From Prochlorococcus sp. AG-363-C20 (GTDB lineage Bacteria; Cyanobacteriota; Cyanobacteriia; PCC-6307; Cyanobiaceae), in contig QCFI01000006.1 of NCBI GenBank assembly GCA_003280295.1, positions 1 to 64,000 on the forward strand: a stretch of 64,000 bases of DNA, in the 5' to 3' direction. The notes under the pieces were generated by a model. That model was not told where the DNA came from, did not search any database, and saw only the letters and a list, made by a program, of their open reading frames with translations. A program made the position numbers and the translations under genes. Of this stretch, positions 56,170-64,000 are shown in pieces. Positions within the stretch are counted from its first letter, which is position 1. Every line of letters starts with the position of its first letter.

Positions 56170-56664
56170 TTTTGTGCATTATATAAAATCTATTTTTTAA
56201 AATTCTTTCAATATACTCTTCTATTATTAGTAAATGACATGCCAAAAAATTGAGATTAATTATCATTGAAAAAGTATGGCAAGGGAAAATAATCATCTCT
56301 TAGCATGAATAGAGTAATAGCTTCTATAAAGCAAATATAATCTATGACAGCCTGTTTAAAACTAAATAATCTAGATTAGCTATACTGGTGGATCGCTCCC
56401 TTGCTTCGTGCACAGTGCGTATAAATTGAATTTGTACAAATTCTTGCCTTTATCGAAATTGTTATTCATTGGGTTGGAGGAAGAATGACTTTCCCTGAGT
56501 CCTTTTAGGTAATTGCTACTTTGCATGGCTTCCTTTGACTCAATTTTATTTTGAAGATGACAATAATAAAACCTGGTGATTAGGTATTTCTTCTTAAACT
56601 ATAAAGTTTAGAGTCTGTCAAAATCTCCTTTCTCAGAAGCTCAATTTCAAAGAGCTTAAAGGCT
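56170..56664. other. Gene-poor gap with a perfect palindrome
   Basis: 495 bases before the DUF2862 gene. The notable parts are a more GC-rich patch near 56390-56420, a perfect palindrome at 56428-56443, and GGAGG four bases before the ATG of a seven-codon frame (56485-56508). None of them proves a gene. Confidence 0.45.
56428..56443. promoter_or_regulatory. 16-bp perfect palindrome
   Basis: GAATTTGTACAAATTC reads identically on both strands. It lies in an otherwise asymmetric gap 222 bases before the DUF2862 start, next to TATAAATT. A dimeric regulator site is possible. The spacing does not fit NtcA (GTA-N8-TAC). Confidence 0.35.
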
Positions 56665-57096
56665 ATGTCTCAAGCTCTTTCTATTTTTGATATAGGTTCA
56701 AAGGCCACCGTGGATCTTTATAAGGTTAGAGATCGAATCCCTAAAAGATTGTCTGATTTGTTAATTATTGATCCAGTCGGTACTATTGTTGATTACAAAA
56801 TGACTGATGGGAAAGGAATAGGAGTCGTTTTGATCTTAAGTGATGGTTCCACTAGTTGGTTTTTTGAAGATGAGTTGAAGAATGGTGAATTACTAAAAGC
56901 AGCTCTTTCATTTCAGAATAATGAAACAAATCAGGATAAACTTGACGATAAATTGATTCTTTTATCGAATAATAAAAATAATATACAGAATGAAACTTTT
57001 GATAGATCAAATCTTATTGGTAAAGGAATTTTAGACTTAATGAATCCAGTGAATTTCTTTAGGTGGATCCTTTTCTCTTTGAAAGATGTTTATTAG
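56665..57096 (+). CDS. DUF2862-family protein
   Basis: A 143-residue protein whose first 70 residues match the small cyanobacterial DUF2862 family (FDIGSKATVDLYKVRDRIP, GTIVDYKMTDGKGIGVVLIL, SWFFEDEL). It then has an asparagine-rich low-complexity stretch and a C-terminal hydrophobic segment (FFRWILFSLKDVY). The tail is longer than the usual domain. Role unknown. Confidence 0.78.
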   Translation: MSQALSIFDIGSKATVDLYKVRDRIPKRLSDLLIIDPVGTIVDYKMTDGKGIGVVLILSDGSTSWFFEDELKNGELLKAALSFQNNETNQDKLDDKLILLSNNKNNIQNETFDRSNLIGKGILDLMNPVNFFRWILFSLKDVY

Positions 57097-57278
57097 TGAA
57101 TTTTATTTTTTGGCTTTAAATAAGATAAGGGTCAAGAAAATTATAAAGTATTTATAGACACGAAAATAATAATTTTAAAAAATACTATTTCTTTTCTTAG
57201 ATAAGAAATAAAAAATATTTACCAATTTACCATTTTAACCAATTTAATTTTAATTAATAAATCAGAAAATAAACCCTA

Positions 57279-57494
57279 TCATTTTAGCATCTGACGTATT
57301 CTAGCTCCTAATGATTTATCTTCTTTAGATACTTTAGCTTCTCCATAGATTAATCTTTTTATATACCTTGTTCTTTGTTCACTATCATAAGGGCTTGCCA
57401 ATGCTTGGATAAGAGACTCCTCTAAAACTCTACTTTTTCTTTTGTACAACTGCATTTGAACAGTTTGCGAACTCTCTTTCCCTCTTTTTAGCAC
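57279..57494 (-). CDS. Small basic hypothetical protein
   Basis: A 71-residue lysine/arginine-rich helical protein (SRVLEESLIQALASPYDSEQ, YIKRLIYGEAKVSKEDKSLG). The start at 57494 could instead be the internal ATG at about 57455 (MQLYKRKSR). It reads as a plausible protein, but I know no family. Confidence 0.5.
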   Translation of the reverse strand: MLKRGKESSQTVQMQLYKRKSRVLEESLIQALASPYDSEQRTRYIKRLIYGEAKVSKEDKSLGARIRQMLK

Positions 57495-57654
57495 CTTTTG
57501 CCTTTTGAATAGCCTTTATGGTTACTTCGGTAAGGAAAAATAATGTATACCTTTTCTCAGTACGTAGAAATTTCAAGAAGACCTAATCAATATATTTAGA
57601 GAGTTTAAGTATTTAAAAACGTTTGAGTTCGAATATTATTTGATTCTTAGATTA

Positions 57655-58023
57655 TCAATCTCTGAAGATTTTGAGATCAGATTGACTAAAAAGATCGTTT
57701 AGAAATGTTTCCCTGATACCTCTATCCTTTGCTCCATTTCGAAATAGAAAGTTAGCCAATGCAGAGTTAAATAAGCTGTATTGGTCCCAATTGGGATTTG
57801 ATCCGATAAAGCCCATCATTTCTTTATAAAGCTCTTCTGGCAACTCCGTCTCTAAACGTATAGAAGTGCTTGAACAAGTATGAACAATTTCATCAGCAGT
57901 ATTCCAAAAGGGTGTGGTTTCTTGTTTTAAAAGCGATTGTTCTAATGACTCTAGATCTTGAGCTTTCATTACTTCTTTCTCAAAACTAACTCTACTTTCC
58001 AAGAATTTGTTGGCATTCGTCAA
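57655..58023 (-). CDS. DUF2811-like protein
   Basis: A 122-residue protein. Residues 55-100 (IRLETELPEELYKEMMGFIG, NPNWDQYSLFNSALANFLF) resemble the cyanobacterial DUF2811 domain, thought to be a small ribbon-helix-helix-like or regulatory fold; function is not established. The N-terminal 50 residues are acidic and helical. The DnaA-box cluster lies 143-206 bases upstream of its start. Confidence 0.7.
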   Translation of the reverse strand: MTNANKFLESRVSFEKEVMKAQDLESLEQSLLKQETTPFWNTADEIVHTCSSTSIRLETELPEELYKEMMGFIGSNPNWDQYSLFNSALANFLFRNGAKDRGIRETFLNDLFSQSDLKIFRD

Positions 58024-58165
58024 GGAGGACTGACTCTTTTTGTCTTAGCCTTTCTTACACTAAGACTCGCTTTAGATATGAGCTTTCAGTCGAATTAAGC
58101 TTGTCAGTTTGGAAAAATTTGCGATGAGGCTACTTATGTCAAGTAAAAATGTGCAGGATTTAGGC

Positions 58166-58229
58166 TTTTCCACATGGTTCTGTTGCTCAAATAAAATAAA
58201 TGTAAAGTCTGTGGAAAAGATGTGGATAA
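58166..58229. promoter_or_regulatory. Cluster of DnaA boxes
   Basis: Three perfect 9-mers: TTTTCCACA at 58166-58174 (forward), its complement TGTGGAAAA at 58210-58218, and TGTGGATAA at 58221-58229 (complement of TTATCCACA). The latter two are separated by two bases and face the first across an AT-rich 35-base spacer. A fourth copy, TGTGGAAAA, is at 58654-58662. TTTTCCACA is the DnaA box described for cyanobacterial origins. A DnaA-binding locus is likely; whether it acts as origin, titration site or regulatory site is not shown. Confidence 0.55.
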
Positions 58230-58560
58230 CCTTTAGCGATTTGGCTAAACGCGTCAAAACTATCCATTGATAAGACTATTTAATTACCGCCAGGAATCTC
58301 ATCTTGTCCTATGGTTCTTGCTTAGCAAATTTTAAAATGAGGTTGTTTGAACATCTCCCTATCGCTGCCCTTATATGATTTGGTGTCCCCCTTAGAGATG
58401 ATTCAATGCAGCTCCTGATGGGGCTTGAAGTGATGTAATTTGTTGCAAAGACTAGAATTTGTCTTGTTGAGTGTTCGTTTGATGCCCAGATTTCCCATGA
58501 CATACGTTGAATGTAAAAATCTCTTCTTAGCACTCCGAGAATCAATTGCATCCCAATTTA

Positions 58561-58650
58561 ATGAGAGATAGATTATCTAGAGGAGCAGGACCAGACGGCA
58601 ATAATAATCATGGCAAATACGTAAGTACTAAATCCTTCTGGATTCGTTAA
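58561..58650 (+). CDS. Possible 29-residue small protein
   Basis: An ATG-to-TAA frame giving MRDRLSRGAGPDGNNNHGKY followed by VSTKSFWIR. It looks less random than typical intergenic translation but has no ribosome-binding site or known family. It lies in the 1-kb gap 58024-59036, which otherwise holds the DnaA boxes, the 47-residue frame at 58776 and a hairpin. Confidence 0.2.
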   Translation: MRDRLSRGAGPDGNNNHGKYVSTKSFWIR

Positions 58651-58775
58651 TGCTGTGGAAAAGATGTTTTTATTTGGGTGTGTGGGTGCTTAGAAGCTGA
58701 ACAACTTTTTACTTTTATGCGAATGATGATGGTCGGCTCTTCTAATTAATCCATTTTTGAATTTGAGAATTCATA

Positions 58776-58919
58776 ATGGGAAATTTAGATCAGGCAAGAA
58801 ATCGTAATCAGAAAAGGAAAATCATCAGTGCGCCCTTTAAAAAAAACCATTTTTTAAGACTTTCTTTATTCAGGAGAAGCTATTCAACCCTAAAAAGAAA
58901 GTCAGGAAAGTTCCTTTAA
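58776..58919 (+). CDS. Possible 47-residue strongly basic protein
   Basis: An ATG-to-TAA frame starting MGNLDQARNRNQKRKIISAP, with about 17 Lys or Arg residues in 47. It is followed 43 bases later by a hairpin that could terminate it. AT-rich DNA with A-runs tends to give lysine-rich frames, so coding is doubtful. Confidence 0.3.
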   Translation: MGNLDQARNRNQKRKIISAPFKKNHFLRLSLFRRSYSTLKRKSGKFL

Positions 58920-58961
58920 AGATCTTGCTTTGCTGGATCCTTAAAGCCTAAAAATATCTAT

Positions 58962-58986
58962 AAACGCCAAATGCAACTAGGCGTTT
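58962..58986 (+). terminator. Hairpin downstream of the basic frame
   Basis: AAACGCC pairs perfectly with GGCGTTT around an 11-base loop. The T-run is short (gtttcctt), so termination is possible but weak. It precedes tRNA-Arg, which is on the other strand. Confidence 0.4.
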
Positions 58987-59036
58987 CCTTGCGTTTCTCT
59001 CGGAGACTGGATTTATAGAACCTTTTGTTTTGGAAA

Positions 59037-59110
59037 CGCTCCCTGCTGGATTCGAACCAGCGACAAGCTGCTTAGAAGGCAGCTGCTCTATCCAGCTGAG
59101 CTAAGGGAGC
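59037..59110 (-). tRNA. tRNA-Arg (UCU anticodon)
   Basis: 74 nt on the reverse strand: acceptor GCTCCCT with AGGGAGC, discriminator G, anticodon stem GCTGC/GCAGC with loop CTTCTAA giving TCT, and T-arm CTGGTTCGAATCCAG. CCA is not encoded. It marks the right edge of the accessory region. Confidence 0.96.
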
Positions 59111-59180
59111 ACATTTGTATTTTGTCAGTCAAAGTGTAACTTCAACGTTTATGGTTGGATGCTGTGAAATTGCATCCATT

Positions 59181-60017
59181 GTGGCAAGGAGGCTCACTGA
59201 AAGCCAAAAGCAACATCTTGTGGAAGGATACCGTTTAGGGGATTCGACCACTAGTCTGGCTGCGAAGTATGGGTGTAGTCAAAACACAGTTATTAGAACT
59301 GTAAAAACCTCTTTGTCTTCAGATGAATACAATGCCCTTAAAAATGCAAGGTTTAAAGGAGGGAGTGTATTAACAAATTCAAGTTTTGAAGAAAAAACAA
59401 GTTCCTTTAATCAAAAACAAACAAAGCCAAAAGAAGGTTTTGTTCAGAAGGGTCAAGATGATGCAAGAGATTCTAATCAAATTAGAAAGGATTCTAATCA
59501 AACAGTTGAAGAATATGATCTCTTTGTAGGAGAACAAGTATCAGGCATTTTGGCATTAGATGATTCTGATGACTTTGATGAAGATCTACAGGAAGAGGCT
59601 AAAGGGTTAGAAGTTTCGAAATTAAATGTTGAAGAATCTTCATCGATAGATCTATTTCAGGAAGTTACTCCACTTGTATCAGACTTTCAAGAAATTCAGA
59701 GTAAGGAAGTTGATTGTACAAGACTAGGGCCTGGAATTTTGCCTAGTGTTGTTTATATGTTGGTCGATAGATCGGTAGAATTAGATGCTCGACCTCTTAA
59801 AGAATTTACTGAACTTGGATTGATCCCTAAAATTGATCAAGATCGTCAAGCACTTTATTTGTTTTCCAATCAAAGATCTGCAAAACGTAATTGTGGTCGT
59901 AGTCAACGAGTTATTAAGGTTCCTAATACAGATGTGTTTGGAATCTCTACACCCTATTTGTTAGCAAGAGGCATAACAAGATTGGTTCTGGAAGGATCAT
60001 TAATAGCTCTAGATTAA
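59181..60017 (+). CDS. Helix-turn-helix protein, cyanobacterial, unknown role
   Basis: About 278 residues from GTG 59181 (VARRLTESQKQHLVEGYRLG). The first 50 residues form a resolvase/transposase-like helix-turn-helix (TTSLAAKYGCSQNTVIRTVK), followed by a long acidic low-complexity linker and a conserved C-terminal domain (LGPGILPSVVYMLVDRSVEL, FGISTPYLLARGITRLVLEG). No recombinase catalytic residues are seen, so it is not a transposase. The frame is open to TTG 59115, and ATG 59151 is an alternative; GTG begins the family-like sequence. A DNA-binding role is inferred. Confidence 0.75.
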   Translation: MARRLTESQKQHLVEGYRLGDSTTSLAAKYGCSQNTVIRTVKTSLSSDEYNALKNARFKGGSVLTNSSFEEKTSSFNQKQTKPKEGFVQKGQDDARDSNQIRKDSNQTVEEYDLFVGEQVSGILALDDSDDFDEDLQEEAKGLEVSKLNVEESSSIDLFQEVTPLVSDFQEIQSKEVDCTRLGPGILPSVVYMLVDRSVELDARPLKEFTELGLIPKIDQDRQALYLFSNQRSAKRNCGRSQRVIKVPNTDVFGISTPYLLARGITRLVLEGSLIALD

Positions 60018-60049
60018 GGACTTACAAATAGTTAAATATGATTTTGATT

Positions 60050-60277
60050 TCAAGAGCGGGGTGGAGGGATTATTAAAGCTGCCGTGCTTCCTCCACTTAT
60101 AACGCCAAGAACGATTGATACTCCTATAAGAAAGCCTGAAGGTAAAGGAGCAATTGTTGAAGTGCCAATTTTTAGCGCATGTCGATTATTTAGATTTTGT
60201 GCTCCAAGACAAAGCATTAGTAATAGGGCTAATGCACTGGAAAGACTGATTGCTAGATAGCGGATTCTTAAAAACAT
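60050..60277 (-). CDS. Small LapA-like membrane protein
   Basis: A 75-residue protein with two membrane helices (YLAISLSSALALLLMLCLGA and SGFLIGVSIVLGVISGGSTAAL) and a short loop between them containing QNLNNRHALKIG. The layout matches the DUF1049/LapA domain family. It ends 32 bases from the convergent helix-turn-helix gene. Confidence 0.65.
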   Translation of the reverse strand: MFLRIRYLAISLSSALALLLMLCLGAQNLNNRHALKIGTSTIAPLPSGFLIGVSIVLGVISGGSTAALIIPPPRS

Positions 60278-60316
60278 TGAATGTTGCTAATAAACTCCTT
60301 ATTCATTTGTCTTGAT

Positions 60317-61195
60317 CTAAAAATTAATTTTCATCTTTGACTTCTTCTCTTCGTGTAGAAGATTATACAGGAATCTTTTGGGTTGGCCAGTTTTAGTAGC
60401 TAACGCTCTAGCTGCTTCACTAGCACTGGCTCCATTTTTTATTAAGGCTTCCATTTCTATTAATAGCTCTGACCGCGTTAATTGAATATTTGTCTGTATA
60501 CGCGCACCCCCTAATACAAGAGTGCATTCTCCAAGTGGTTTGTTTACTAAGAAATATTCAAGTGCAGCGCCTATTGTTGGACCTATTTGTTGTTCATGAA
60601 TCTTGGTGAGTTCACGGGCAACCTGTAAAGGGCGATCTGCTCCACATAAATGGCAAAGTTCTTGTAGTAGACGCACTAATTTATGTGGTGCTTCATAAAT
60701 AACAGTAGTTCGAGTTTCTTCCGCAATAATTGAAAGTATTTTTTTTCTTGTTTTGTTTTTTTGGGGGAGGAATCCTTCAAAACAAAATCTATCGGATGGC
60801 AAGCCACTGCTTACTAATGCTGTTGTAGCTGCGCATGGGCCTGGAATGCAGATCACATCATGACCTGCATTCCTAGCTAGTGAAACCAGCTCTTCTCCTG
60901 GATCGCTTATCCCAGGGAGGCCTGCATCACTTATTAGAGCAAGACTTTGTCCATTTTTTAACAGTTTTAATAGTTGAGGTAGTCGGGTTTTTGTGTTGTG
61001 CTCGTAAAAACTGAAAAGAGTTGCTTTGGCTCCAACATTTTTAAGCATTTGTCCACTATGGCGGGTATCCTCACATGCGATTGCGGAAACTTTTTTGAGC
61101 AATGATTTTGCCCTTGGAGAGAGATCTTCAAGATTCCCTATTGGTGTTCCTACTACGTAGAGCACTCCTGGTGATGGTTCAAGACGTTGTCTCAA
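60317..61195 (-). CDS. rsmI: 16S rRNA (cytidine1402-2'-O)-methyltransferase
   Basis: A tetrapyrrole-methylase-fold enzyme that methylates C1402 of 16S rRNA. The 292 residues show GVLYVVGTPIGNLEDLSPRA, AIACEDTRHSG, LALISDAGLPGISDPGEELV, PGPCAATTALVSSGLPSDRF and FEGFLP. A C-terminal helical domain follows. It is divergent from cysQ. Confidence 0.95.
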   Translation of the reverse strand: MRQRLEPSPGVLYVVGTPIGNLEDLSPRAKSLLKKVSAIACEDTRHSGQMLKNVGAKATLFSFYEHNTKTRLPQLLKLLKNGQSLALISDAGLPGISDPGEELVSLARNAGHDVICIPGPCAATTALVSSGLPSDRFCFEGFLPQKNKTRKKILSIIAEETRTTVIYEAPHKLVRLLQELCHLCGADRPLQVARELTKIHEQQIGPTIGAALEYFLVNKPLGECTLVLGGARIQTNIQLTRSELLIEMEALIKNGASASEAARALATKTGQPKRFLYNLLHEEKKSKMKINF

Positions 61196-61219
61196 AATGA
61201 CCTTTTCTACAAAATTGTG

Positions 61220-62134
61220 ATGCCAAAAACACCCAAACTTCCTAAAGGTGTTGATTTGGATAACCTTTTAGGTCTACTTAGGGGACTTAGTTGGGGCGCT
61301 GCAGACATCTTGATGGCTTATGCGAGAGGTTTGCAACCCCCACATGGATTTCCAAATGAGTTGAATGTAGAAGATTCTGGGGATGGGCCTGTATCTGCTG
61401 CCGATCTTTCCGTAAATCGTTGGTTGCTGGATGGATTGGAGGCTGGATTCCCTTTAGCAGGTTGGAAATTGCTCAGTGAAGAGACTGCAAAGGATCAATT
61501 TATCGAAGACTCAACTTTAGATTCTGAATGGCTTTGGATTCTTGACCCTCTTGACGGAACTAAGGATTTCCTTGCTGGTACTGGTGAATATGCTGTTCAT
61601 CTAGCCTTAGTTCATAACCAAAGACCTGTTTTGGGTGTAGTTGTTATTCCTGAGCTTGATGAACTTTGGTTCGGTGTTTTAGGGATAGATGCTTGGTGCG
61701 AGGATCGAAATAGCAAGAAAAAATCTTTTTTCTTTAGTACTAGAAGTGATTTAAATGATTTAATTCTTGTAGCCAGTAGGAATCATCGTGATAAAAGACT
61801 TGAGCAGTTGATTGATCAACTGTGTATTAGAGATTCAAAAACAGTTGGAAGTGTTGGATGTAAGGTCGCTTCGATATTGCGTGGAGAAACTGATTTTTAT
61901 ATTTCTCTCTCGGGGAAAACGGCACCTAAAGATTGGGATATGGCTGCTCCAGAAGTGCTAATTAGGGCTGCAGGAGGAGAATTTACCCACGCCAATGGGA
62001 GGCCTATGCTCTATAACACTGGTGATCTTCGCCAAGAAGGATGTTTGATAGCAAGCCATGGTCTAAACCATGACTTGCTTTGTCGTAAGACATCTCAGAC
62101 TATGAAATTGATTGACCCTGGATTTTTGGTTTAA
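61220..62134 (+). CDS. cysQ: 3'(2'),5'-bisphosphate nucleotidase, CysQ/SuhB-like
   Basis: An inositol-monophosphatase-fold enzyme expected to hydrolyse PAP from sulfate assimilation. Starting at ATG 61220 it has 304 residues with the metal motifs GPVSAADLSVNRWL, LLSEETAKD, WILDPLDGTKDFLAGTGEYA and KDWDMAAPEVLIRAAGGEF. An ATG at 61187 would overlap the rsmI start and is less likely. Among the IMPase family, inositol or fructose bisphosphate substrates cannot be excluded from motifs alone. Confidence 0.87.
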   Translation: MPKTPKLPKGVDLDNLLGLLRGLSWGAADILMAYARGLQPPHGFPNELNVEDSGDGPVSAADLSVNRWLLDGLEAGFPLAGWKLLSEETAKDQFIEDSTLDSEWLWILDPLDGTKDFLAGTGEYAVHLALVHNQRPVLGVVVIPELDELWFGVLGIDAWCEDRNSKKKSFFFSTRSDLNDLILVASRNHRDKRLEQLIDQLCIRDSKTVGSVGCKVASILRGETDFYISLSGKTAPKDWDMAAPEVLIRAAGGEFTHANGRPMLYNTGDLRQEGCLIASHGLNHDLLCRKTSQTMKLIDPGFLV

Positions 62135-62152
62135 GAGTCTATTATTTGATGT

Positions 62153-64000
62153 TTAGGTCAATGGGGCTACTGGTGTAGGGGTTGGTTCCGGATGGGCTTG
62201 GTCGCCACTTTGAGGTACGCCTCTCAAAGTGAGATTGATTCGACCACGGTTGTCAATTTCTCTTACACGAACAGTTACTACGTCTCCAACCTTTACTACA
62301 TCATCAACTTTTTCTACGCGTGCTTCTGAAAGTTGGGAAATGTGGATCATCCCTTCTTTCCCTGGGAGGATTTCAACGAATGCACCTATAGGAATGATTC
62401 TAGTTATGGCACCTGTAAAGACTTCACCCTCATGAACTTTCCTAGTTAGACCTTCGATGATCCGTTGAGCTTCTTCTGCTGCGGTTCCGTCATGTGATGC
62501 AATCGTGACAATGCCTCCATCTTCTATATCTATCTTGGTGTTGGTTCTTTCAGTAATGCCTTTGATTGTTCTTCCACCAGGTCCGATTACTGTTCCTATT
62601 AGCTCTGGATCTATTCGGAAACTTAGTAGGCGAGGAGCATGAGGTGAAAGAGTTTCTCTAGGTTGAGCAATTGCCTCCATCATCTTTTCTAGAATGTGAA
62701 GCCTAGCTGGCCGTGCTTGGTTCACTGCTTCAGCAATTGTGGCAACTGATAGGCCAGTTATTTTCATATCCATTTGAAGAGCAGTTATACCCTTTTCAGA
62801 ACCAGCAACCTTGAAGTCCATGTCCCCAAGAAAATCTTCTATCCCTTGAATATCAGTTAAAATTCTTACTTCTTTCCCTTCTTTGATAAGCCCCATGGCT
62901 GCACCACTAACTGGTGCTTTTAAGGGGACACCTGCATCCATTAGTGCCAGTGTGCTTCCACAAACAGAACCCATTGATGTTGAGCCATTAGAACTAAGTA
63001 CTTCACTAACAACTCTTAGTACATAAGGGAAAGTGTCTTTTGCAGGCAATACAGGAATCAATGCTCTTTCGGCCAGTGCTCCATGACCTACTTCACGGCG
63101 ACCGGGAGTTCGCATAGGTCGAGTCTCTCCAACAGAATATGGAGGGAAGTTGTAGTGGTGAATATATGTTTTTTCAGTACTTGGGTTTAAATCATCCATC
63201 TCTTGAGCATCACTAGGGGTACCTAATGTTGCTGTTGAAAGGATCTGAGTAAGCCCTCTCTGGAAAAGCCCTGAGCCATGAACTCGTTTTGGTAAGACTC
63301 CTGCTGCAGAATCGATCTTTCTTACTTCGTCAAGACCTCTTCCATCTACTCGCTTCCCTTGTTTAATTATTTGCTCACGCATTAATTTCTTAGTTAATGC
63401 TTTGAAACTGGTTCCAAGTAATTTGCTATTTGAAGAAATTGCTTTTTTTACTGCATTATCGTCTTTTAGCCCGTCAATTGCCTCTGCTGTATCTGCTTTA
63501 ATTTCGTCAAGTTTTTTGTCTCGCTCATCTTTAGTTTGATCAAAATGTTTAAGGACTTCACCAATGGACTTGCTGCAATTCTTTTCTAAATAGGTAGGTA
63601 GTGTGCTATCAGATGCAGGCTCTTCTGGTTTTACTTGTTTAATTCCTTCTTCTTTTAGAATTGATTCTTGAGCCTTTATCAGTTCGCAGACAGCTTCATA
63701 CCCAAAATCGATAGCTTCTATAACGTCTTGTTCTGTTAGCTGATTAGCACCAGCTTCTACCATTACTACTCCATCTGGGGTCCCTGCTACAACTAGATCA
63801 AGGTCACCTCGTTCCATTTCTCGGAAGCTAGGATTTAAAACAAAATCATCTCCCAGAAGACCTACTCGAACTGCTGCCATTGGGCCATTGAAGGGGATTC
63901 CAGCAATTAAAGTTGCCATGGAAGCACCTGTAACTGCAAGGACATCTGCAGGCACTCTTTCATCTAAAGAGAGGCAACTAGCAACTATTTGAATGTCATC
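62153..64000 (-). CDS. pnp: Polyribonucleotide nucleotidyltransferase, N-terminus outside window
   Basis: The 3'-to-5' phosphorolytic exoribonuclease PNPase. The open frame runs past the right edge, so about 616 of about 720 residues are visible. Seen from N to C: the end of the first RNase PH domain, the helical linker, the second RNase PH domain ([55 protein letters not shown]), a KH domain ([19 protein letters not shown]) and the S1 domain ([31 protein letters not shown]). A proline-rich tail ends the protein. Confidence 0.95.
   Translation of the reverse strand, partial: DDIQIVASCLSLDERVPADVLAVTGASMATLIAGIPFNGPMAAVRVGLLGDDFVLNPSFREMERGDLDLVVAGTPDGVVMVEAGANQLTEQDVIEAIDFGYEAVCELIKAQESILKEEGIKQVKPEEPASDSTLPTYLEKNCSKSIGEVLKHFDQTKDERDKKLDEIKADTAEAIDGLKDDNAVKKAISSNSKLLGTSFKALTKKLMREQIIKQGKRVDGRGLDEVRKIDSAAGVLPKRVHGSGLFQRGLTQILSTATLGTPSDAQEMDDLNPSTEKTYIHHYNFPPYSVGETRPMRTPGRREVGHGALAERALIPVLPAKDTFPYVLRVVSEVLSSNGSTSMGSVCGSTLALMDAGVPLKAPVSGAAMGLIKEGKEVRILTDIQGIEDFLGDMDFKVAGSEKGITALQMDMKITGLSVATIAEAVNQARPARLHILEKMMEAIAQPRETLSPHAPRLLSFRIDPELIGTVIGPGGRTIKGITERTNTKIDIEDGGIVTIASHDGTAAEEAQRIIEGLTRKVHEGEVFTGAITRIIPIGAFVEILPGKEGMIHISQLSEARVEKVDDVVKVGDVVTVRVREIDNRGRINLTLRGVPQSGDQAHPEPTPTPVAPLT

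Noticed and set aside
56428-56443. NtcA binding site
   Set aside because: The GTA and TAC halves do not have the required eight-base spacing.
58072-58257. 61-codon reverse-strand frame overlapping the DnaA boxes
   Set aside because: Composition looks random and it runs through the box cluster.
58309-58551. 80-codon reverse-strand frame
   Set aside because: No family resemblance, no supporting neighbour spacing, and no conserved-looking block.
40710-59110. Integrase-mediated tRNA insertion with attachment repeats
   Set aside because: No integrase gene and no duplicate of the tRNA-Ala 3' end were seen near the right edge, so the tRNA borders alone do not show site-specific integration.
59181-59300. 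Transposase gene
   Set aside because: The helix-turn-helix resembles those of transposases, but no catalytic DDE or serine/tyrosine recombinase residues and no terminal repeats are present.

Overview
The window reads as a chromosome segment of a marine picocyanobacterium, most probably Prochlorococcus. The evidence is a compact, AT-rich gene set with tiny intergenic gaps, a nickel superoxide dismutase with its maturation protease, an Ftn2/ARC6-type division protein, cyanobacteria-restricted DUF families (DUF1517, DUF2811, DUF2862, DUF3122, DUF3611, TIGR03792) and a picocyanobacterial gene order. The moderate base composition and Ni-SOD fit a low-light-type lineage, but that assignment is inference. 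No CRISPR array, insertion sequence or prophage was seen.

Positions 1-40,780 are a dense core region. It carries folate, arginine, tryptophan, thiamine, riboflavin, cobalamin and isoprenoid enzymes (folC partial, argD, trpC, thiE-thiS, ribF, ribD, cobL, ispF, argF). It also carries envelope and protein-handling genes (murA, lnt, FKBP, ffh, ftsH), translation and tRNA-modification genes (rpsP, pheS, trmD, mnmA, a SpoU methyltransferase, era), central metabolism (lpd, pdhA, nadK, NAD(P)HX repair), a group 2 sigma factor and lexA. A small nickel cluster (UreH/NicO-like transporter facing sodN-sodX) lies at 7.1-8.7 kb, and larB, a nickel-pincer cofactor gene, lies at 25.1 kb. trmD and ispF form one uninterrupted reading frame. 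Two 55-codon genes fill what first looks like an empty gap at 25.8-26.3 kb.

Positions 40,783-59,036, between tRNA-Ala(GGC) and tRNA-Arg(UCU), look like a surface-polysaccharide island. Base composition is visibly more AT-rich, gaps are longer, and the gene content is accessory: a PglK-like ABC flippase, a DegT/LegC-like aminotransferase, a PglF/FlaA1-like dehydratase, a Wzy-like membrane protein, a family 2 glycosyltransferase, and a tightly overlapping CDP-glucose operon (rfbF, rfbG, a 3,5-epimerase-like cupin and an NDP-sugar epimerase/reductase). A CBS-domain nucleotidyltransferase, UDP-glucuronate decarboxylase and UDP-glucuronate 4-epimerase follow. Together they should make several unusual nucleotide sugars and assemble or export a glycan. 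The right part (56.2-59.0 kb) holds short lineage-type genes and a cluster of perfect DnaA-box-like 9-mers in a 1-kb stretch without recognised genes.

Positions 59,037-64,000 return to core genes: tRNA-Arg, a helix-turn-helix protein, a small LapA-like membrane protein, rsmI, cysQ and the 3' part of pnp, whose start lies beyond the window. The features most worth checking are the TrmD-IspF fusion, the DnaA-box cluster, the predicted CDP-6-deoxysugar operon and the two short genes beside larB.
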